Below, piece after piece: positions 1 to 9,027 of a stretch of DNA of 64,000 nucleotides. The stretch is from the NCBI GenBank assembly GCA_030673895.1, contig JAUTCR010000075.1, positions 62,001 through 126,000 on the forward strand, read 5' to 3'. This DNA is from Verrucomicrobiota bacterium JB023 (lineage in GTDB: Bacteria; Verrucomicrobiota; Verrucomicrobiia; Verrucomicrobiales; Akkermansiaceae). The position numbers and the translations under genes are program-made. How positions within the stretch are numbered: the first letter of the stretch is position 1; each line of letters begins with the position of its first letter. A model generated the notes under the pieces. It had not been told where the DNA came from. It ran no database searches and saw only the letters and a list, made by a program, of their open reading frames with translations.

Positions 1-888
1 GAGAGGCTCCCAAAGGAGATCCCGGGAATTGTTCACCCAATTGTAAACAAAATGCCGCCACCCCAAGTCGGGACTGGCCACGCAGATGAGCAAGGAGAGG
101 AGAATGATATTGGCTAAAAGGATCAGCATGAACGAGAAGAAGGTGTCGTTCTCCTTCAAGTCAGGCTGATCGCGCGGAATCATCCACACCGTGAATAGGA
201 AGTGAAATACCCACGTGGCCCCCAAGACCCCGAATAGCGTCTGATTGTAGTAATCGAAGGGGAAAAAGTGGCCGACAGGGATGAGGATGAGCATCGCCAC
301 GAGGGACCAGAAGGGCACGAAATAGGGAGAAAGGGCGATAAGGACGGTGGACTTGTTTGTGATCACATAACCGCCGTCCAAGCCGACTTGGAAGCCCGAC
401 ACCTTGCCTAGCGACAGGTAGATGAAGAGGACATGCGTCAGCTCATGGCCCAGCACGTAGAGGTAGAGCAGAGCCTTTTTGGTGAAGCCGATAAAGAACC
501 AGCAGATGCAGTAGACCCCACCGACGGCAAAAGAGAAGAATTCTGGCGTCTTCCAGAACTTTGAGGTGAAGTGAGGCTCGGAGACCTGCTGGAACAGGGT
601 GATTGAGGTCACCAAACAAAGAGGGATGAGAACGAAAAGGGCGACAAGTATGCGGGAGGTCCTCTTCCAGGCGGTCAGGTCCCCTCCCTCTTCCGCCGGC
701 ATGGGAAGCTCGAGAGAAGCTTGCACCGTCCGCATCCCCTTGCGACGGGCGATCCGACGATTCGCGCGGGTCCGGGCAACCCGATCGGCCTGGCGCAGAG
801 CCTCCTTGAGGCCGGGACGACGAACAACATTTCGTCGGCTCCCACCTTGCAGATCCAGACGCTTGCGCTTTGTCCTCCCTCGCGGCAT
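1..888 (-). CDS. Membrane metalloprotease-like protein (HELTH), 3' end beyond window
   Basis: The frame is open from an ATG at 888 to the window edge (296 codons), so the C-terminus is missing. The first 75 residues are very basic (MPRGRTKRKR start, then many Arg), and at least five hydrophobic segments follow. The second segment runs directly into GHELTH (about residues 147-152), an HExxH zinc site inside a membrane helix as in site-2/M50-type proteases. A second acidic metal ligand cannot be seen. The gene is divergent from hisI with 97 bp between them. Function is inferred from the motif only; a non-peptidase membrane protein with a chance HELTH is the alternative. Confidence 0.6.
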   Translation of the reverse strand, partial: MPRGRTKRKRLDLQGGSRRNVVRRPGLKEALRQADRVARTRANRRIARRKGMRTVQASLELPMPAEEGGDLTAWKRTSRILVALFVLIPLCLVTSITLFQQVSEPHFTSKFWKTPEFFSFAVGGVYCICWFFIGFTKKALLYLYVLGHELTHVLFIYLSLGKVSGFQVGLDGGYVITNKSTVLIALSPYFVPFWSLVAMLILIPVGHFFPFDYYNQTLFGVLGATWVFHFLFTVWMIPRDQPDLKENDTFFSFMLILLANIILLSLLICVASPDLGWRHFVYNWVNNSRDLLWEPL

Positions 889-985
889 GAGGCGGGACCC
901 TAGCGAATATTTCACAAAGGTTAAAGAATTTTGCTCCCGTGAAAAATCGCTTTTCACTCACCCGCCCCTCCTCCACGTTGCCCGC

Positions 986-1369
986 ATGTTTGCCGAACGC
1001 ACTGACAAAGCATCGATTGAAAATGGCGAAACGTTCATGCCGAAATTCGACGAGAACGGACTCATCCCCGCGATGGCCATCGATTCCAAAACGAAGGAGC
1101 CTCTCATGCTCGCTTACATGAATGCGGAATCTCTCGCGAAAACCTTGGAGATCGGGGAGGCGGTTTACTTCTCCCGCAGTCGGCAGGAGATTTGGCACAA
1201 GGGCGCGACTTCGGGTGAATTCCAGAAGATCATCACCATGCGCACCGATTGCGATCAGGATGCCATCATCCTTGAGGTCGAGCAGCAGGGCGGCGGATGC
1301 TGCCACACCAAACGCCCCTCTTGCTTCTATCGGGAGGTCAAATCGAAGGAGCAGCTGAGCTTCTCCTAA
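986..1369 (+). CDS. hisI: Phosphoribosyl-AMP cyclohydrolase
   Basis: HisI opens the purine ring of phosphoribosyl-AMP in step 3 of histidine synthesis. The 127-residue protein carries the family's metal site DCDQD (88-92), the CCHT motif (105-108) and SCFYR (112-116). It is the stand-alone cyclohydrolase without the HisE pyrophosphohydrolase half found in E. coli HisIE. I use the ATG at 986. The frame is open upstream to 599, but that stretch is antisense to the divergent membrane gene and lacks family similarity. The stop overlaps the rfbB stop by four bases (convergent). hisB and hisH lie 62 kb away, so the pathway is scattered. Confidence 0.93.
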   Translation: MFAERTDKASIENGETFMPKFDENGLIPAMAIDSKTKEPLMLAYMNAESLAKTLEIGEAVYFSRSRQEIWHKGATSGEFQKIITMRTDCDQDAIILEVEQQGGGCCHTKRPSCFYREVKSKEQLSFS

Positions 1370-2325
1370 TCGCGTAACTCGGCGGCGAGAGCTCGAACGA
1401 CATCGGGAAAGCCCTCCTTGAAGCTCACCTCGGGCTGCCAGCCGAACCACATGAGCGACTTCTCGGTATCAAGAGAATAGCGGCGATCATGCCCGGGCCG
1501 ATCGTCAACATGGCTGAGAAGCGAATGCGGCTTGCGCAGAGCATCCAGGATGGAGCGCGCGATTCCGATATTCGTGCGCTCGCAATGCCCGGAGAAATGG
1601 AAGATTTGCCCCACCTTCCCTGTCTTCCAAGCCGCCAACATCCCGCGACAATGGTCGTCGACGTGGATCCAATCCCGGATTTGCAATCCATCACCATAAA
1701 GCGGGAGCGGCTCATCCCGGAGAGCCTTCTTGATAAAAAAAGGAATGAGTTTCTCCGGGTACTGCCTCGGGCCGTAATTATTTGTGCATCGGGTGATGAT
1801 GACATCCTGCCGATGGGTTCTCGCTGCAGCGAGACAGAGCAAATCGGCTCCCGCCTTCGAGGCCGCGTAGGCGGAGCTAGGGTTAAGAGGGGCATCCTCC
1901 TTCGCCTTCCCCGGAGATTCGATTGAGCCATAGACTTCGTCCGTTGAGCAGTGAAGTAATGGGACGCCTGCCGCACGAGCGACCTCGAGCAAAGTCCCCG
2001 TCCCGCACACATTCGTGGCGATGAAATCGGTCGAATCCTCAATGGAGCGATCCACATGCGACTCGGCGGCCAGATGGAAAATGCCGGTAATGCCCTCCCG
2101 CTCCATCAATTCCGAAACCAGACCACGATCATTCACATCACCCTCCGCGAAGAGAAACCGTGGGTCGCGATCGGGACCGTCCAAGTTGGCCCGGTTCCCG
2201 GCGTAGGTCAGCTTATCAAGGACCAAAACCTTCCCGACTCCCTCCTGCCGGAGCAAATGTCTGACAAGGCTGGAGCCAATGAATCCAGCTCCTCCAGTGA
2301 CGAGAACGTTTCCAAGTCTGCGCAT
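1366..2325 (-). CDS. rfbB: dTDP-glucose 4,6-dehydratase (extended SDR)
   Basis: Converts dTDP-glucose to dTDP-4-keto-6-deoxyglucose, the entry to rhamnose and other deoxysugars of surface glycans. Visible features are the NAD-binding GGAGFIGSS loop (11-19), the STDEVYG segment (127-133) holding the Thr-Asp-Glu dehydration triad, and the YAASK catalytic Tyr/Lys pair (153 and 157). At 319 residues it is slightly shorter than typical RmlB (about 340-360). No other rml gene is adjacent, so the exact nucleotide-sugar substrate is inferred; a UDP-sugar 4,6-dehydratase is possible. It is transcribed away from the CAP lipoprotein gene and runs into hisI with a 4-bp stop overlap. Confidence 0.85.
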   Translation of the reverse strand: MRRLGNVLVTGGAGFIGSSLVRHLLRQEGVGKVLVLDKLTYAGNRANLDGPDRDPRFLFAEGDVNDRGLVSELMEREGITGIFHLAAESHVDRSIEDSTDFIATNVCGTGTLLEVARAAGVPLLHCSTDEVYGSIESPGKAKEDAPLNPSSAYAASKAGADLLCLAAARTHRQDVIITRCTNNYGPRQYPEKLIPFFIKKALRDEPLPLYGDGLQIRDWIHVDDHCRGMLAAWKTGKVGQIFHFSGHCERTNIGIARSILDALRKPHSLLSHVDDRPGHDRRYSLDTEKSLMWFGWQPEVSFKEGFPDVVRALAAELRD

Positions 2326-2431
2326 CGCGGAGAATCCTCGACCGATTCACCCCCAAATAACAAGCCTCCCGCTCATCAAAAAACAGCAACCGGACTAGCC
2401 AAGGGAATCCCGCTTTGTTAGTGAGAACACG

Positions 2432-2908
2432 ATGAAGTCAATCCTCTCCCACACTCTTCTTCTTGCCGCGACCTGCGCCTTTTTGAATTCTTGCGGCAAC
2501 TCATCGGTCCCCGCAGCCTCCCTGACCGCCAATGAGCAATCTCTCTTGAACGCACTCAACGCCAAGCGGGCCCGCGATGGCAAGCAGCCTCTGCAAGCAT
2601 CCGCCGACCTCACCGAGCTGGCCCGCAAAGATGCCGCCCGGCGCGTCGCCGAAGGCTCCGACTACAAGGACAATCGGAGCGCAACCGGCTACGAGAAGCT
2701 CGTGACCCTTTCCGGCAAAGGCCGCCCGGGCCAAACCTTCGGCTACACCCTGATGAGCGCATGGACCCAGATTCCCCAGCAAGAGCAATGGATTTCGGGC
2801 AATTATGCGAATGCGGGTGTGGGCACGGCACCTGGGGCCGACGGATTGGAAACCGGCGTTCTCCTCCTCGGCGGCTACTCCGCCAATTCGAGCTTGTTGG
2901 GCTTCTAA
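2432..2908 (+). CDS. CAP-domain (SCP/PR-1-like) lipoprotein
   Basis: A 158-residue exported protein. The N-terminus is a lipoprotein signal ending in the lipobox LNSC, giving an acylated Cys21. The mature part begins like bacterial CAP domains (LLNALNAKRARDGKQPL, then LARKDAARRVAEGSDY) and ends with a GVGTAPGADGLETGVLLLGG segment resembling the family's terminal strand. Bacterial CAP proteins are extracytoplasmic and mostly of unknown function. The usual catalytic-like His residues are not obvious, so activity cannot be assigned. It stands alone, facing the leftward cluster at 2921-5364. Confidence 0.75.
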   Translation: MKSILSHTLLLAATCAFLNSCGNSSVPAASLTANEQSLLNALNAKRARDGKQPLQASADLTELARKDAARRVAEGSDYKDNRSATGYEKLVTLSGKGRPGQTFGYTLMSAWTQIPQQEQWISGNYANAGVGTAPGADGLETGVLLLGGYSANSSLLGF

Positions 2909-2920
2909 GGCCCGGCCGGC

Positions 2921-3955
2921 TCACTCCTCGGTCAGGCTGTTAACGGAGCCACGGACAACCAAGTCCTTCTGCACCGTGATGGTCGTGTATTCGAGACGCT
3001 CGATTCCAAAGGGCGTCTCGGTCAAAACCTCAAGAGTGTAAACACCGCTCTCGGTGATGGTCTCGCCAATGCGATCGAACTTGAGCACGGAATCGCGAGG
3101 GACGCGGTCCTTCACCACGATTGCACTATCACTCAAAGTCGTTCCCTTGGTTCCTAACTTTTCGCTCCCCGGGTAATATTGCACCCATGTGGTGCTGTTG
3201 GGGTAAAGATTTTTCAGATTAACGGTAATCTCTGGAACTGTGCGAAAGGTGTCCTTTCCATCAAGCCCCCCAAAGCTCGCCTCACTTAGGGGCCACACGT
3301 TCACTTTGGCCTCGGCTAGCTGAAGCTGGGCGATCTCACCATCAGGAAGCGCATACAGCCGGAAAACCTCGACGCCTGCATCAGTGTACGGATCCGAGCC
3401 AGGGATGTTTGAAGGGATGAAGACAAGCTCATCCCTACCGTTCTTCATAATGAGGGTCTGGTGGAAACTCGCTTCTGGCCCGAGATTATCATCTTCATAT
3501 CCCGCCGTATAGGTTGCGATATTGTGATCCAGCAACACTTGCCGAGCTGCTAGTGGAGCATCAGGATCAGACGGCAGCAGACCGTCAACCGAGTAGATCA
3601 CCTGAAATCCTTGGTCGATGCGTGTGCGCGGGGTTCCCTCATCATAAGGGTCCATTGTGATGACTTCCAAGGTTCCCGTCGGAAGATAGGCTCCAACATT
3701 CTCAGTATCCAGGAGGCGAGACTCGAGTCCTCCCGGAATTTGTCGGATGGCCCAAAGCTCGAACTCGGAGCCGCCCTCGGGAATCGGAGCAAAGGACATT
3801 CGCGAGCCTTCGTGGTCGACGTAATCTTGATAGGTTCCGGCAGCGACCAAGTGGCGTTGCTTGAGGAGAACGCTCCAGTCATCAGCATCATCGTCTGCCA
3901 AGGCTGCTGGCAGGATGAGCGCGGAAAGAAAGATGGCTGAGGGGGCAGTTTTCAT
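2921..3955 (-). CDS. Exported protein of unknown function
   Basis: 344 residues with a clear signal peptide (MKTAPSAIFLSALILPAALA). The mature part is acidic and strand-rich without any catalytic motif I recognise. Near residues 290-335 there is a stretch resembling an Ig-like or carbohydrate-binding strand pattern. The start ATG overlaps the stop of the upstream gene by four bases (ATGA type), so the two are probably translationally coupled. It is the last gene of a leftward three-gene cluster whose products all carry signal peptides. Confidence 0.7.
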   Translation of the reverse strand: MKTAPSAIFLSALILPAALADDDADDWSVLLKQRHLVAAGTYQDYVDHEGSRMSFAPIPEGGSEFELWAIRQIPGGLESRLLDTENVGAYLPTGTLEVITMDPYDEGTPRTRIDQGFQVIYSVDGLLPSDPDAPLAARQVLLDHNIATYTAGYEDDNLGPEASFHQTLIMKNGRDELVFIPSNIPGSDPYTDAGVEVFRLYALPDGEIAQLQLAEAKVNVWPLSEASFGGLDGKDTFRTVPEITVNLKNLYPNSTTWVQYYPGSEKLGTKGTTLSDSAIVVKDRVPRDSVLKFDRIGETITESGVYTLEVLTETPFGIERLEYTTITVQKDLVVRGSVNSLTEE

Positions 3956-4464
3956 GACTTCGAGGAGGAAATGAGTTTGGGAACACTCACAGGATTATTA
4001 TTGTAGACCGTGATTGCCGTCAGACCGGAGCGCTCGGCGGCGCTTACCGCATTCTTCAAGCCTTTCGTGACCTCACCACCTGCCAGAGCTTCGTCGCTCA
4101 CCGTGATCATGCGGAGGCCTGCACGGTGGACTCGGATAAATTCCTCCCAGCGCATCAACTTGCCAGAAGCCGGAGCTTCTTTTGCTAGAGTAAGGAGTCG
4201 CCCTGTCGCAACGACGGAGTCCGCAGGAACCAGAGTGTAACCATTCGGACCAACTAAAATTCGCGTGGTATCCATCAAGTCGGCCGACTGCAGACGGACC
4301 TCCACCTTCTTTGCCGGAACTTTGAGCCCGGCCCGGTGATAAGCCGTCGTGCCAGTCTGGCGCCGGGCATTGACCTCTTCGGCGCTGGGGGCAGCTTTAA
4401 TTTCAGCCGCGACGGTCGGAACGAGACCCAGAACGGCGAGGGGGATGAGTGCTGATGATTTCAT
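3952..4464 (-). CDS. Exported small protein of unknown function
   Basis: 170 residues from the ATG at 4464, chosen because MKSSALIPLAVLGLVPTVAA is a good signal peptide. The frame is open 15 codons further upstream (ATG at 4509), which would place non-signal residues first. The mature protein is basic, with repeated Ala/Lys/Val strands and no recognised motif. It lies 90 bp downstream of the poly-Asp gene and overlaps the next gene by four bases, consistent with one transcript. Confidence 0.6.
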   Translation of the reverse strand: MKSSALIPLAVLGLVPTVAAEIKAAPSAEEVNARRQTGTTAYHRAGLKVPAKKVEVRLQSADLMDTTRILVGPNGYTLVPADSVVATGRLLTLAKEAPASGKLMRWEEFIRVHRAGLRMITVSDEALAGGEVTKGLKNAVSAAERSGLTAITVYNNNPVSVPKLISSSKS

Positions 4465-4554
4465 GTCTCTAAAAAGGCTGAGAGCCCGATTGTAAACAGA
4501 CGATGACAATCAGGCACTCAGAAAATCAGATCCACTCGGGAAACTTGTGAGAGA

Positions 4555-5364
4555 TTAACGGCGACCCCATCCACGACCGTCGTCGTCGTCGTCATCATCA
4601 TCATCATCATCATCATCGTCGTCATCGGACTCGACGCGCTCGAAGGTCATGAGGATAACGAAATCCTGGAAGTCTGCTCCTTCCTCAGCAGTTTCTTTAT
4701 TGAGGTCAACCAAGACAATGACATCCATGGGGCCAATCTTAATCTCTTCTTGGTCGTCAGAGAGGTAAGGAGTCAGGAAAGACTTGGCAGACTGCTGGTT
4801 ATCCTGCTCAGGGGAAAAGTCAGGAGCTGGGTCACCGTCCTTGAGGATGACGATACCACCACCATCTTCACCCATGACACGCCAGTCATTGAAGACAGTC
4901 TTGGAGACAGAGATGAAAGTCTGCTCACTAGCAGTGTAGGAACCGCGGAAAGCCATGTTCAACTTCACGCCCTCTTCAACGATACGGGACTTAACGACCG
5001 CAGTTGGATTAACATTGCGGCCAAATCCTTCGAAAAAGGTGCTCCAATAAGACTCGTCACTGAAACGAGCGTAGCTCTGCACGTAGCCATACCAGCCGTA
5101 AACATTCGCATAGCCAGAGCCCAGGTGACGAACTTCAACTTTGAGGTCTTCCTTAACAACAACCGTGTTTTCCTCGTCATCGATGTCGACCACATCCTCA
5201 ACCGTCTTAGTCGGAATGTTGACGCTCCAATCCAAGCCGACATTGGAGTCAGCACGAACAAGTTGGGAGGAAACGTTGAGATTTCCGGTGGGAACACTGC
5301 TCTGCCCGTTAGCAGACAAGGCGGCGAATCCGAAGATGGCAACGAGTTGTAAATATTGCTTCAT
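4555..5364 (-). CDS. Exported protein with C-terminal poly-aspartate tail
   Basis: 269 residues, signal peptide MKQYLQLVAIFGFAALSANG, then a strand-rich body of about 220 residues. The end is ESD followed by more Asp (16 in total) and GRGWGRR. The body has no motif I recognise. A dense acidic tail on an exported protein suggests binding of Ca2+ or other cations, or a mineral or polycation surface, but this is inference. First gene of the leftward exported cluster. No Shine-Dalgarno is visible before the ATG. Confidence 0.7.
   Translation of the reverse strand: MKQYLQLVAIFGFAALSANGQSSVPTGNLNVSSQLVRADSNVGLDWSVNIPTKTVEDVVDIDDEENTVVVKEDLKVEVRHLGSGYANVYGWYGYVQSYARFSDESYWSTFFEGFGRNVNPTAVVKSRIVEEGVKLNMAFRGSYTASEQTFISVSKTVFNDWRVMGEDGGGIVILKDGDPAPDFSPEQDNQQSAKSFLTPYLSDDQEEIKIGPMDVIVLVDLNKETAEEGADFQDFVILMTFERVESDDDDDDDDDDDDDDDDGRGWGRR
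4579..4626 (-). repeat. (GAT/GAC)16 trinucleotide run encoding poly-Asp
   Basis: Sixteen consecutive Asp codons with mixed GAC and GAT in blocks (reading the gene: GAT, 2 GAC, 8 GAT, 5 GAC). The block arrangement suggests slippage expansion; the codon mixing suggests the tract is old and kept for the protein. Confidence 0.9.
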
Positions 5365-5754
5365 AAGGAGGGGGTGACGAACGACGTGAATTTAAAAAAA
5401 TCCGGACCAATTTTCAATCAATACTGGCGAAAGAATTGTGATATTTTTCCTGAAATCTCATAACTCGTTGAAAACAAGACATCAAATAGATACGATTTTT
5501 TATAAATTAAGACACTCTGATATTTAAGATTAATAAGATTTTATGTCGAAATTCACGATTTTTGTATTTTTAGACCAAAGAGACCGCTTAGGAATTCTTT
5601 CTAACAGCCTTGGGAAATTCAGACAAAACGCCGCCCCGAACCTCATTGAATTTTAATAGAACCCTCGGATGAAAAATGACATCCCTCTCGGCGAATAAGG
5701 TTTGGGGGGAGCAAAAACGCTTTTCCAATCCTCGTTCGATTCTAGGCTGCGGGC
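5365..5754. other. AT-rich divergent intergenic region
   Basis: 390 bp between the leftward poly-Asp gene and the rightward metallopeptidase gene, much richer in A/T than the flanking genes. It must hold both promoters, but I cannot point to a convincing -35/-10 pair. No coding potential or strong hairpin is visible. Confidence 0.5.
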
Positions 5755-6669
5755 ATGCGCTGGGAAAAATTACGCCGCAGTCGGAATGTGGAGGATCGGA
5801 GAGGTCAGAGAATGCCGGGAGGCAAACCCATGGCGATGGGAGGCAGCGGTTGCGTCGTCGCCCTTTTCGTCATCTTCATGCTCGTGACGAAATCAGGATT
5901 TCTCGGAGGGGGTGACGGCGGCCAAATCCAATTGCCTGACCTCTCGCAGATCAATGTCCCCCAACAAGGAGGCGGGAGTGGGGAGATCGATGATGAAATG
6001 GGTGACTATGTGGAGGCAGTCCTAGGCTCCACTGAAGACGTCTGGACAGCAATCTTCCGCGACTACGGGATGCGCTATCAGCCAGCCCGGGTGGTACACT
6101 ACTCGGGAACGACCCGGATGCCAGGCGGTGTCGCGCAATCGGCTACCGGGCCTTTCTACCTACCCGCCGATCAAACGGTTTACCTCGATTCCCAGTTTTT
6201 CTCTCAGCTCCGGCAGATGGCTCGCGACCGCACGGAGGATTACGATTTTGCGCCTGCCTATGTGATTGCTCACGAGGTCGCGCACCATGTCCAGAATCTC
6301 CTGGGCTACACCGATAAGGTCCACTCCCAGATCAATCGCATCCCCGACGCCCAGTATAATCAACTCTCCGTTCGCTTGGAGCTACAGGCCGATTACCTCG
6401 CGGGCGTCTGGGCGCACCATGCCAACAAGCAGATGATGGCCTCCGATGGAGTCACCCTCTTGGAAGACGGCGATGTGGAAGAGGCCATGCGCGCGGCCAA
6501 GGCGATCGGCGACGACGAGCTGCAGCGTAGCTCCGGCGGCAGGATCCGTCCCGACTCCTTCACCCACGGGACCTCCGAACAACGCTTGCGCTGGTTCACG
6601 TCAGGGCTCAAAACCGGCAACGTCGATCAGGCAGCAAGAGCCTTCCAGCTCAACTACTCCGATCTTTGA
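5755..6669 (+). CDS. ypfJ: YpfJ-family neutral zinc metallopeptidase
   Basis: 304 residues. The start MRWEKLRRSRNVEDRR matches the conserved N-terminus of this family (MRW...NVEDRR). A single transmembrane helix (about 30-48) is followed by a Gly-rich linker and the peptidase domain with HEVAH at 173-177, a downstream acidic stretch (ELQADYLAGVWAHHA) supplying the likely third ligand, and the C-terminal HGTSEQRLRWF signature. Predicted type II membrane protein with an extracytoplasmic catalytic domain; substrates are unknown for the family. Single gene. Confidence 0.9.
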   Translation: MRWEKLRRSRNVEDRRGQRMPGGKPMAMGGSGCVVALFVIFMLVTKSGFLGGGDGGQIQLPDLSQINVPQQGGGSGEIDDEMGDYVEAVLGSTEDVWTAIFRDYGMRYQPARVVHYSGTTRMPGGVAQSATGPFYLPADQTVYLDSQFFSQLRQMARDRTEDYDFAPAYVIAHEVAHHVQNLLGYTDKVHSQINRIPDAQYNQLSVRLELQADYLAGVWAHHANKQMMASDGVTLLEDGDVEEAMRAAKAIGDDELQRSSGGRIRPDSFTHGTSEQRLRWFTSGLKTGNVDQAARAFQLNYSDL

Positions 6670-6728
6670 ACCAGTTTGCGACTGGTTCTCCTTGCAACAA
6701 AACAAATTGAAAAACGTAAAACGAAGCC

Positions 6729-8909
6729 ATGTTACGGAAAACAGTTTTCCTCTCGTCACTTTTCCTCGCCAGTCTAGGCGCGGCAGATCGGCCAAACATT
6801 CTCTTCCTCTTCTCCGACGATCACGCCACTCAGGCGATCTCGGCTTATCCTGGAGGAATTCTGGATGATGTCGCTCCCACTCCGAATATCGACCGGATCG
6901 CCAAGGAGGGAATGCTCTTTGAGAATTCCTATTGCGCCAATGCCATCTGCGGGCCGTCGCGGGCGAATATCCTGACCGGGAAGCACTCTCACCTGAACGG
7001 TTACCTTGATAACCAGAGTAGCCTCTTCGACGGACTTCAGACCACCTTCCCTCCCCTCCTGCAGGAAGCCGGCTACCAGACAGCCCTGATTGGCAAGTGG
7101 CACCTGGGCTCGACGCCAGTGGGTTTCGATCACTACGAGATCCTCCCCGGGCAAGGCTCCTATTATAATCCGGATTTCATCCAAATGGACGGCAGCAAGA
7201 AGCGCCACCATGGCCACTGCAATGACGTGGTGACGAATCTCGCGATCGAGCAAATCGACGCGATGGTGAAGGGCGATGAGCCCTTCATGATGATGGCCCA
7301 ATTCAAGGCACCCCACCGCAACTGGTCTCCCGCCCTTCGCCATGTCGACCTCTTCGAAGGCCAAGAAATCCCCGAGCCGGACACCCTCTTCGATGACTAC
7401 AGCAATCGCCACCCTTCACTGAAGGAGCAGGCCATGAGTGTGGAGAATCACATGTACTGGGGTCACGATATGAAATTCAATGGGGAGAACCTCTTCCCCG
7501 AGCATTTCGCGAGTGGTCTTCCCAATGCCGAATACCGCCGCATGGATGACGAGCAGAAAGCTGTCTGGGATGCCTCTTACGAGCCTCGGAACAAAGCATT
7601 CATTAAGGCCATGGAAGCGGGCGAGCTGAGCGACAAGGAGATCACTCAATGGAAATACCAGCGCTACATGAAGGACTACCTCGGGGTGATTCGCTCCATG
7701 GATGAAGGCATTGGCAAAATCCTCGCCCACCTTGAAGAGACCGGCCTCGCCGACAACACCATCGTGATCTACTCCAGCGACCAAGGCTTCTACCTCGGCG
7801 AGCACGGCTGGTACGACAAGCGCTGGATGTTTGAAGAGTCCTTCAAGATGCCATTCGTCATTCGCTGGCCCGGAGTGATCGAGCCCGGCTCCACGGACAA
7901 GCACCTCATCCAGAACATTGACTACGCGCCCACCTTCCTGGACGTCGCGGGTGCCGAAATCCCTGCCGAGATGCAAGGACGCTCCCTCGTCCCACTCCTG
8001 AAGAAGGAAGCACCCGGAGACTGGCGGAACACCGTCTATTACCAATACACGGGAGAGCGCGTCCACGAGGTCGCTGCCCACGACGGCATTCGCACGGACC
8101 GCTACAAGCTCATGTACTTCCCGGATGACGACACCTACAACCTCTTTGACCTGAAGACGGACCCCCAAGAGATGAATTCGGTACACGAATCATCGGACTA
8201 CGCCGAGGTCTTCGAAGAGATGAAGAAGAAGCTCGCCGAGACTCGCGAAAAGCTGGACGTGCATTCAGCCATCCTTCCCGCCCATCGCCTCAAGCAGGCT
8301 TGGTGGAAGAAGCGCCATGAGGCCAAGACCAAGCTGGCAGCTGAGACCAAGCACGACCTGATCTTCATCGGGGACTCCATCACCCAAGGCTGGGAAGGCA
8401 AAGGCAAGGCCACGTGGGAGGAATACTATGGCGACCGCAAGGCCCTGAACCTCGGCTTCTCGGGAGACCGGACGCAGCACGTGATCTGGCGCCTCAACAA
8501 TGGCGAACTCCGGAATCAGCGTGATGCCAAGGCCATCGTCATGATGATCGGCACCAACAACACCGGCCACACCGAGCAGGATCCCGAGGAAACCGCGCAA
8601 GCGATTGAGCGCATCCTCTCCATCCTCCGCGCCCGCTGCCCGGAGGCCAAGGTCCTGCTCCTCGGCGTCTTTCCCCGGGCTCCCAAGCCCGAGGACACCA
8701 AGCGCAAGATCAACCAGGAAATCAACAAACGCATCGCCAAGTTCGCCGATGGCGAGCGCGTCCATTACCTGGACATGGATGACGTCTTCCTCGACGAGGA
8801 CGGCAATCTGCCGAAGGAGATCATGCCCGACTACCTGCACCTCGTCCCCCAAGGTTACGAGATGTGGGCCGAAGCCATTGAGCCTAAGCTGAAGGAGTTC
8901 GGACTATAA
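6729..8909 (+). CDS. Sulfatase fused to an SGNH/GDSL esterase domain
   Basis: 726 residues with a signal peptide ([19 protein letters not shown]). Residues 20-500 are a type I sulfatase: FLFSDDH metal ligands, CGPSRAN with Cys74 as the formylglycine precursor (C-x-P-S-R), GKWHLG, a KAPHRNW segment and [13 protein letters not shown]. Residues about 540-726 form an SGNH hydrolase: IGDSITQG nucleophile block, [12 protein letters not shown] and the final DYLHL His block. The fusion implies removal of sulfate and an ester, probably acetyl, from the same polysaccharide, as found in marine Verrucomicrobia and Planctomycetes that eat sulfated glycans. The substrate is unknown and no glycoside hydrolase lies nearby. 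A strong terminator follows. Confidence 0.9.
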   Translation: MLRKTVFLSSLFLASLGAADRPNILFLFSDDHATQAISAYPGGILDDVAPTPNIDRIAKEGMLFENSYCANAICGPSRANILTGKHSHLNGYLDNQSSLFDGLQTTFPPLLQEAGYQTALIGKWHLGSTPVGFDHYEILPGQGSYYNPDFIQMDGSKKRHHGHCNDVVTNLAIEQIDAMVKGDEPFMMMAQFKAPHRNWSPALRHVDLFEGQEIPEPDTLFDDYSNRHPSLKEQAMSVENHMYWGHDMKFNGENLFPEHFASGLPNAEYRRMDDEQKAVWDASYEPRNKAFIKAMEAGELSDKEITQWKYQRYMKDYLGVIRSMDEGIGKILAHLEETGLADNTIVIYSSDQGFYLGEHGWYDKRWMFEESFKMPFVIRWPGVIEPGSTDKHLIQNIDYAPTFLDVAGAEIPAEMQGRSLVPLLKKEAPGDWRNTVYYQYTGERVHEVAAHDGIRTDRYKLMYFPDDDTYNLFDLKTDPQEMNSVHESSDYAEVFEEMKKKLAETREKLDVHSAILPAHRLKQAWWKKRHEAKTKLAAETKHDLIFIGDSITQGWEGKGKATWEEYYGDRKALNLGFSGDRTQHVIWRLNNGELRNQRDAKAIVMMIGTNNTGHTEQDPEETAQAIERILSILRARCPEAKVLLLGVFPRAPKPEDTKRKINQEINKRIAKFADGERVHYLDMDDVFLDEDGNLPKEIMPDYLHLVPQGYEMWAEAIEPKLKEFGL

Positions 8910-8956
8910 CTTGAATCGCCCTCCCGCTTGCGAGAGGGCCAGCATTCACCCCTTCC

Positions 8957-8990
8957 GCCTCCATGCCCCGACCGGGCATGGGGGCTTTTT
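8957..8990 (+). terminator. Intrinsic terminator after the sulfatase-SGNH gene
   Basis: A 12-bp stem (8957-8968 with 8974-8985, one G-U pair), 5-nt loop, then TTTTT. Confidence 0.85.
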
Positions 8991-9027
8991 AATGGGGAGT
9001 GATGACGGCCCGAGTGAGCAGGCCGCG

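Noticed and set aside
443..1450. Long minus-strand frame of 335 codons
   Set aside because: It lies opposite hisI and across the true membrane-protein frame; it contains no family motif and its composition follows the complement of those genes.
4579..4626. Microsatellite as sequencing artefact
   Set aside because: Mixed GAT/GAC codons and an intact frame to a normal stop speak against an artefact.
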